Origin: JBBQXY01 sp051004815
Lineage (GTDB): Bacteria; Chloroflexota; Ktedonobacteria; Ktedonobacterales; Ktedonobacteraceae
NCBI GenBank assembly: GCA_051004815.1
Contig: JBPCJY010000089.1
Coordinates: 1 to 9,120 of the forward strand
DNA length: 9,120 nt
Direction: 5' to 3'
In this document: positions 5,193 to 9,120 of the stretch, piece after piece
Numbering within the stretch: position 1 is the first letter of the stretch
Layout: the number at the start of each line of letters is the position of its first letter
Translations under genes and position numbers: made by a program
The notes under the pieces: generated by a model
Told to the model about the DNA's origin: nothing
Seen by the model: the letters and a program-made list of their open reading frames with translations, nothing else
Databases searched by the model: none

Positions 5193-7634
5193 TCAAGCCT
5201 TGATCTTCTCATTCTTGGGGTCGTATAGCGGCTCCTTCATGACCGTTGCGCGATAGCGTGTACCGAATAATTGCACCTCTACGATGGTGCCTGGGGCGGC
5301 ATATTCTATGGGCAGATAGCCGTAGCTGATGCTTTGGCGCACCGTGTAGCCATAACCCCCACTGGTGACTCGCCCCACGACACGCTCACCGTCGAGGATC
5401 GGCTCACCACCGAGGGCTACCGCGCTTGGATTGTCCAGCGTTAAACAGCAGAGTTTGCGGCTTACGCCCTCGGCTTTGACGCGCTCCAATGCCGTGCGCC
5501 CGCTGAAATCACCCTTTTTGAGCTTGACCGCGAAACCAAGCCCCGCCTCGTAGGGGTTGTATTCGGAGTGAATATCGCTACTCCAATAGCGATACCCTTT
5601 TTCCAGGCGCAGCGATTCAATAGCGTAATAGCCAGCCGCGACGACGCCAAAAGCCTGTCCAGCCTGCCAGAGCGTGTTCCAGAGCTTGAGGCCATACTCC
5701 ATCGGGGCGTAGATTTCCCAGCCGAGTTCACCCACGTAAGTCACGCGCAAGGCCAGGGCGGGAATATCGCCGATAGTTACCTGTTGCGCTGTCAAATAGG
5801 GGAAGGCCGCATTGGAAAAATCGTTTTCGCTGACGTGCTGCATCAATGCGCGTGCTCGTGGCCCCCAGACGCCGATGCAACAGCGACTGGAAGTCACATC
5901 ATTGATATAGACCGCGCCATCATTGGGTAGCAAGGACAACTGGCTACGCATCCAGGAGAGATCATGGACGCCAAAGGCGGTGCCAGTGACAATCTGGAAA
6001 CGGTCGCTTGCCAGGCGCGTGACAGTCAGATCGCACTCGATGCCGCCGTGCGTGTTCAACATCTGAGTGTAGGTGATGGTGCCGTTGGGCTGATCCATCT
6101 GGTTGTCGGTGATGCGCTGTAGAAACGTTACCGCACCCGGCCCCAACACCTCGATTTTGCTAAACGAGGTCTCGTCGAACATAGCGACGCGCTCACGGGT
6201 GGCCTGATGCTCGGCCCCAATGGCGGGCGACCAGTAGCGACCGGCCCAGCCATCGGGTCGCGGCCAATCTTGCCCCTCTGCCAGGTGTTCATTGGCAGTG
6301 AACCAGTTGGGACGTTCCCAACCCGCTTTCTCGCCAAAGACCGTTCCCAGTTCTTCCAGGCGGTTGTAGACGGGGCTGAGGCGCAGTTTACGCGCACTAC
6401 TGCGTTCCTGGGCGGGATAGCTGATGTCGTAGTAAGTGCTGTAAATCTCGTGGGTGCGCGTCGAGATATAGCGGCGGCTGGCGGCATACGCCCCGAAGCG
6501 GCGTATATCCATGTGCCAGAGATCAAGGCTCGGTTCGCCCTCGACGATCCACTCCGCGATCATCTTGCCAACACCACCGGAACCGGAGACGCCGTGCGCA
6601 CAGAAGCCACAGGCCGCCCAGAAACCGCGCACACCTGGTGCTTCCCCCAAGATAAACTCACCATCCGGTGTAAACGACTCCAAACCGTTGACCTCCTTGA
6701 CCAGCGCAACGTTTTTGAGCATGGGAACACGCTCAATACAACCTTCCATTAAGCTAGCAAAGCGTGGTGGGTCGAAACGCTGCACGGTCGGATTGTCATT
6801 AGCAGCAATGGCATCCACGTTGAAGGCGGCGGGGCTGCGCTCGTACCCTCCTAGCACCAGAGATGCCCCATCCTGACGGAAGTAGACCAGCTTGTCGGGG
6901 TCGCGTAGATTGGGTACGCTCATATCACCTGCCAATGCGGATAGAGGGGCGGTCATGGCATATTGATGCTGCATCGGAATAAGTGGGATGGAGATACCGG
7001 CCATGCGCCCGATGAGCGGAGACCAGACACCCGTTGCGACCACCACGATCTCCGTTTGAATACGTCCCTGCGTCGTGTCTACCGCCTGTACGTGGCCGTG
7101 CTGGATAGCAATGCCGGTGACGCGAGTGTGCGGATAGAAGCTTGTGCCTCGCTCCTGGGCCGCGTTCGCCATGGCCTCGGCCAGGATGGGGGCGCGTGCG
7201 GAACCGTCTGTCGGCAGATATAACGCCCCTTCAACGCCGTCCAGGCTCATCAAAGGGAACAGGCGTTGTGCCTCGTTGGCACTGATCAGTTCGACGGCCA
7301 GTCCAACGCCTTTAGCGAAACCTGCCTGTCGCCGCAGTTCTGCCATGCGCTCTTTCGACGAGGCCAGGCGCAAACTTCCCACCTCGGCATAGCCCGCTTG
7401 ACCATCGACCTGCAACTGTTTGTACAGTTCGACGCTATACATCAGCATCCTGGTCAGGCTGACCGATGAGCGCAGTTGTCCCACCAGACCAGGAGCGTGT
7501 GATGTCGTGCCGCTGATGAGCGGCCCTTGCTCCAGCACAACAATGTTACGCCAACCCAACTTCGTCAAATGATAGGCGATGCTGGAGCCAGCGATACCGC
7601 TGCCGATGATAACGACCTGGGCTGAATCTTGCAT
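5193..7634 (-). CDS. FAD-dependent dimethylglycine/sarcosine dehydrogenase-family protein with GcvT domain (mirror copy)
   Basis: This is residue-for-residue the same 813-residue protein as at 1487-3928. The N-terminal FAD domain keeps GSGIAG and the candidate flavin-linking His46. The C-terminal GcvT-like folate domain keeps Asp535 and YVGELGWEIY. Both copies are full-length and free of frameshifts, so if the duplication were real both would be functional. Two copies of so long a gene without one substitution argue for a very recent event or an artefact. Substrate and electron acceptor are undetermined, as for the left copy. Confidence 0.9.
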   Translation of the reverse strand: MQDSAQVVIIGSGIAGSSIAYHLTKLGWRNIVVLEQGPLISGTTSHAPGLVGQLRSSVSLTRMLMYSVELYKQLQVDGQAGYAEVGSLRLASSKERMAELRRQAGFAKGVGLAVELISANEAQRLFPLMSLDGVEGALYLPTDGSARAPILAEAMANAAQERGTSFYPHTRVTGIAIQHGHVQAVDTTQGRIQTEIVVVATGVWSPLIGRMAGISIPLIPMQHQYAMTAPLSALAGDMSVPNLRDPDKLVYFRQDGASLVLGGYERSPAAFNVDAIAANDNPTVQRFDPPRFASLMEGCIERVPMLKNVALVKEVNGLESFTPDGEFILGEAPGVRGFWAACGFCAHGVSGSGGVGKMIAEWIVEGEPSLDLWHMDIRRFGAYAASRRYISTRTHEIYSTYYDISYPAQERSSARKLRLSPVYNRLEELGTVFGEKAGWERPNWFTANEHLAEGQDWPRPDGWAGRYWSPAIGAEHQATRERVAMFDETSFSKIEVLGPGAVTFLQRITDNQMDQPNGTITYTQMLNTHGGIECDLTVTRLASDRFQIVTGTAFGVHDLSWMRSQLSLLPNDGAVYINDVTSSRCCIGVWGPRARALMQHVSENDFSNAAFPYLTAQQVTIGDIPALALRVTYVGELGWEIYAPMEYGLKLWNTLWQAGQAFGVVAAGYYAIESLRLEKGYRYWSSDIHSEYNPYEAGLGFAVKLKKGDFSGRTALERVKAEGVSRKLCCLTLDNPSAVALGGEPILDGERVVGRVTSGGYGYTVRQSISYGYLPIEYAAPGTIVEVQLFGTRYRATVMKEPLYDPKNEKIKA

Positions 7635-7640
7635 GAAAGA

Positions 7641-7647
7641 TCTCCTT
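7641..7647 (-). promoter_or_regulatory. Ribosome binding site of the mirror flavoenzyme
   Basis: AAGGAGA on the minus strand, 6 bases before the ATG at 7634, mirrors 1474-1480. Confidence 0.78.
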
Positions 7648-7696
7648 ATTGCATCAAAATGGAAAAGGAACGTGTATGTAATTTCTTAGAAATGGG

Positions 7697-8599
7697 TCAG
7701 GCGCTGTGTACAGCATGTAACCATTGCGAGTATTGTGGCGTGGCAACGTTTTCCAGGAAGCGATTGAGATGGTGCTGGGCGTACTCGCGATAGTCGAAAT
7801 CAAGTTCGGAGATACCGATCTGCAAGAAGCCCCAGAACGACTCACGCAAGTCTGAACCGAGCCGCATCAGGTGCAAATGCGCGAGGTCAGAGGGGCGCAC
7901 TGCGCCAAAATAATAGGCGAGCAGCAGTTCGCACTGCTGGTAGGAGAGTGCCTGGTTCACGGCAAAGTTGCCCAGATCAAAGAAGATATCACCCATACCA
8001 GCATACTCCCAATCCAGCAGCCAGATGTTCTGACCGTCATCCAGAAAGTTGCTGGCGAGCAGGTCGTTGTGACATGGTTTTGGCTGTTGGAGCGGCCCCA
8101 GTGCCGCCTTGATCTGTTCCATCAACGCGAATACCTGCGGTATTGTAGCGGGAAAATCCACGTCGTGTTCCAGGGCCAGCGTGTGGTAGTTATACACTGT
8201 CTCAAAAGGGGAGAAGCGGCCAGGGAAGGCTGGGCCTGCATGATAGCGTTTGAGCACGTCCACGATACGCTTGAGCGTCTCTGGTTGTGCCGCGGTTTCG
8301 GGCGTAATGCCCTTGCCAACAATGAAGCGGGTAACAAGCACATCTTCAGAGGCGAGAAAGTGGATGACCTCAGCACCAATGCCGAGCTGTGCGGCGATAG
8401 CGGTGCAAGCATGTTCGCGACCACGGTCGATACCCAACAGGTGCGTACCCTGTCCCCCAACACGCAAGACAAAGGTTTCTTTGCCATTGTCCACGCGATA
8501 GTTCTGGTTGGTAATGCCACCAAGCAGCGGAGCCACAACGAGGTCGCTATCGCCCCACCCAGGAATTTGCGCTAGAATGTGCCAAATGCGTTCATCCAT
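7697..8599 (-). CDS. Choline/ethanolamine kinase-like phosphotransferase (mirror copy)
   Basis: This is identical to the 300-residue kinase at 522-1424. It retains the GGITNQNYRV nucleotide loop, the HNDLLASN catalytic loop (Asp179, Asn184) and the LLDWEYAG metal site (Asp196). It stands 62 bases upstream of the mirror flavoenzyme in the same order, so the putative operon is present complete in both arms. The class assignment is firm; the substrate is unknown. The copy carries no independent sequence information. Confidence 0.83.
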   Translation of the reverse strand: MDERIWHILAQIPGWGDSDLVVAPLLGGITNQNYRVDNGKETFVLRVGGQGTHLLGIDRGREHACTAIAAQLGIGAEVIHFLASEDVLVTRFIVGKGITPETAAQPETLKRIVDVLKRYHAGPAFPGRFSPFETVYNYHTLALEHDVDFPATIPQVFALMEQIKAALGPLQQPKPCHNDLLASNFLDDGQNIWLLDWEYAGMGDIFFDLGNFAVNQALSYQQCELLLAYYFGAVRPSDLAHLHLMRLGSDLRESFWGFLQIGISELDFDYREYAQHHLNRFLENVATPQYSQWLHAVHSA

Positions 8600-8604
8600 C
8601 GCTG

Positions 8605-8609
8605 CTCCT
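8605..8609 (-). promoter_or_regulatory. Ribosome binding site of the mirror kinase
   Basis: AGGAG on the minus strand, 5 bases before the ATG at 8599. Confidence 0.68.
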
Positions 8610-8616
8610 ATCTGTA

Positions 8617-8647
8617 ACTATACTACACGAGCCGAGCTGCAAGTCAG
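8617..8647 (-). promoter_or_regulatory. Weak promoter candidate of the mirror kinase operon
   Basis: This is the mirror of 474-504: CTGACT with TAGTAT or TATAGT, imperfect in sequence or spacing. Confidence 0.2.
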
Positions 8648-8682
8648 GTCTTGAGCATACATCTCTGTTGCGCTTGCGTCAT

Positions 8683-8697
8683 TGGTCAGTTTGACCA
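8683..8697. promoter_or_regulatory. Operator-like inverted repeat (mirror copy)
   Basis: TGGTCA-GTT-TGACCA, the mirror of 424-438. Its symmetry suggests a dimeric regulator site; nothing else supports it. Confidence 0.28.
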
Positions 8698-8827
8698 TAA
8701 TTTTCTAGCATAGTATCATACAGCGTAACTGTTCCTCAGAGGAGTAAACAATGTAGGGAGGATGAGCCTTTAAAGCTGAGACCTTTGCCGAAGCTTCGTT
8801 CATAGCGGCAGTTGAGCGAATTTAGCT

Positions 8828-8842
8828 CAGCTATAATAGCTG
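8828..8842. repeat. Short hairpin beside the mirror uvrA remnant
   Basis: CAGCTA-TAA-TAGCTG, the mirror of 279-293, located 30 bases past the remnant's stop codon. It lacks a T-tract. Confidence 0.33.
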
Positions 8843-8872
8843 CTATCTAGAGTTAGCACATTCCAGCGGGAA

Positions 8873-9120
8873 TCACAGGTACTTACTCGTCAGCGAGTGC
8901 TTTGCGCCGAGCAGTTCGCGTGGTGTACCTTCGAAGATCACCGTGCCACCTTTATTGCCGCCTTCTGGACCCATGTCAATGATCCAGTCGGCACGGCCAA
9001 GCCCATTACACTCCAGACACATGCCCTGGGGATCGTTGAAGGAAAACGCATTTGCAGAGCCCACGTAGGGTTTACCGATCCGCGAAAAGAGCAGGCGCAA
9101 CACAGACGCGATGTCAGTCA
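8873..9120 (-). pseudogene. UvrA-like remnant, internally deleted, cut by window edge (mirror copy)
   Basis: This is identical to 1-248 on the opposite strand. The frame is open to the window's last bases, so the gene runs off this end too. It shows the same abrupt join, near 8989-8996, of the zinc-finger lead-in (SFNDPQGMCLECNGLG) to the UvrA C-terminus (DWIIDMGPEGG). Both nucleotide-binding halves are essentially missing within the window, apart from this edge of the first and the last residues of the second. Since both arms carry the join, it arose before or outside the event that created the palindrome. Confidence 0.78.

Larger units (their letters stand above)
8600..8872. other. Intergenic region between the mirror kinase and the uvrA remnant
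   Basis: This is the reverse complement of 249-521, with the same short inverted repeats and no gene seen. Confidence 0.6.
4561..9120 (-). repeat. Right arm of the perfect inverted repeat
   Basis: This arm is the exact reverse complement of 1-4560, including intergenic sequence, so conservation between the copies does not come from selection on coding sequence. It is either a very recent duplication or the same molecule read back on its other strand. The features listed in this arm add no sequence information beyond the left arm. Confidence 0.98.

Noticed and set aside
1..9120. Composite transposon or insertion sequence with long terminal inverted repeats
   Set aside because: There is no transposase or target duplication, and the inverted repeats have no unique centre: the arms make up the whole window.

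Overview
The whole 9120-base window is one perfect inverted repeat. Bases 1-4560 and 4561-9120 are reverse complements of each other, with no spacer at the axis (4560/4561). Every feature at position x reappears on the other strand at 9121-x, and I found no difference between the arms wherever I compared them. The window therefore holds about 4.56 kb of unique sequence shown twice. The axis lies at the exact centre and both outer ends break off inside the same gene. I think the likeliest explanation is a self-complementary contig, produced by fold-back amplification, self-ligation or an assembly-graph path running back through its own complement. A real head-to-head duplication or a hairpin-ended molecule is possible but has no specific support here.

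Unique content, read along the left arm: (1) 1-248, the end of a UvrA-like gene. The zinc-finger entry region is joined in frame to the extreme C-terminus, so most of the protein is missing. (2) 249-521, a non-coding gap with small inverted repeats and a weak promoter candidate. (3) 522-1424, a choline/ethanolamine kinase-like phosphotransferase of the aminoglycoside phosphotransferase (APH) fold. (4) 1487-3928, an 813-residue flavoprotein of the dimethylglycine/sarcosine dehydrogenase (or oxidase) family, with an N-terminal FAD amine oxidase part and a C-terminal GcvT-like folate-binding part. (5) 3950-4453 on the minus strand, a small protein with two predicted membrane helices and no firm assignment. 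The right arm carries the same genes in mirror order and orientation.

The kinase and the flavoenzyme lie on the same strand 62 bases apart, each with a good ribosome binding site, and probably form an operon. The flavoenzyme should oxidatively demethylate an N-methylated amine such as dimethylglycine, sarcosine or a related compound, passing the one-carbon unit to tetrahydrofolate. The kinase may act on a linked amino alcohol or amine, but its substrate cannot be read from the sequence. The membrane-protein gene is convergent with this operon, looks AT-richer, and has its own ribosome binding site.

The organism is a bacterium with purine-rich Shine-Dalgarno sites and moderately high GC in the main genes. 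The gene types would fit a soil heterotroph, possibly Chloroflexota (Ktedonobacteria-like) or Actinomycetota, but this is a weak inference. No tRNA, rRNA, CRISPR array, transposase or replication gene was seen.
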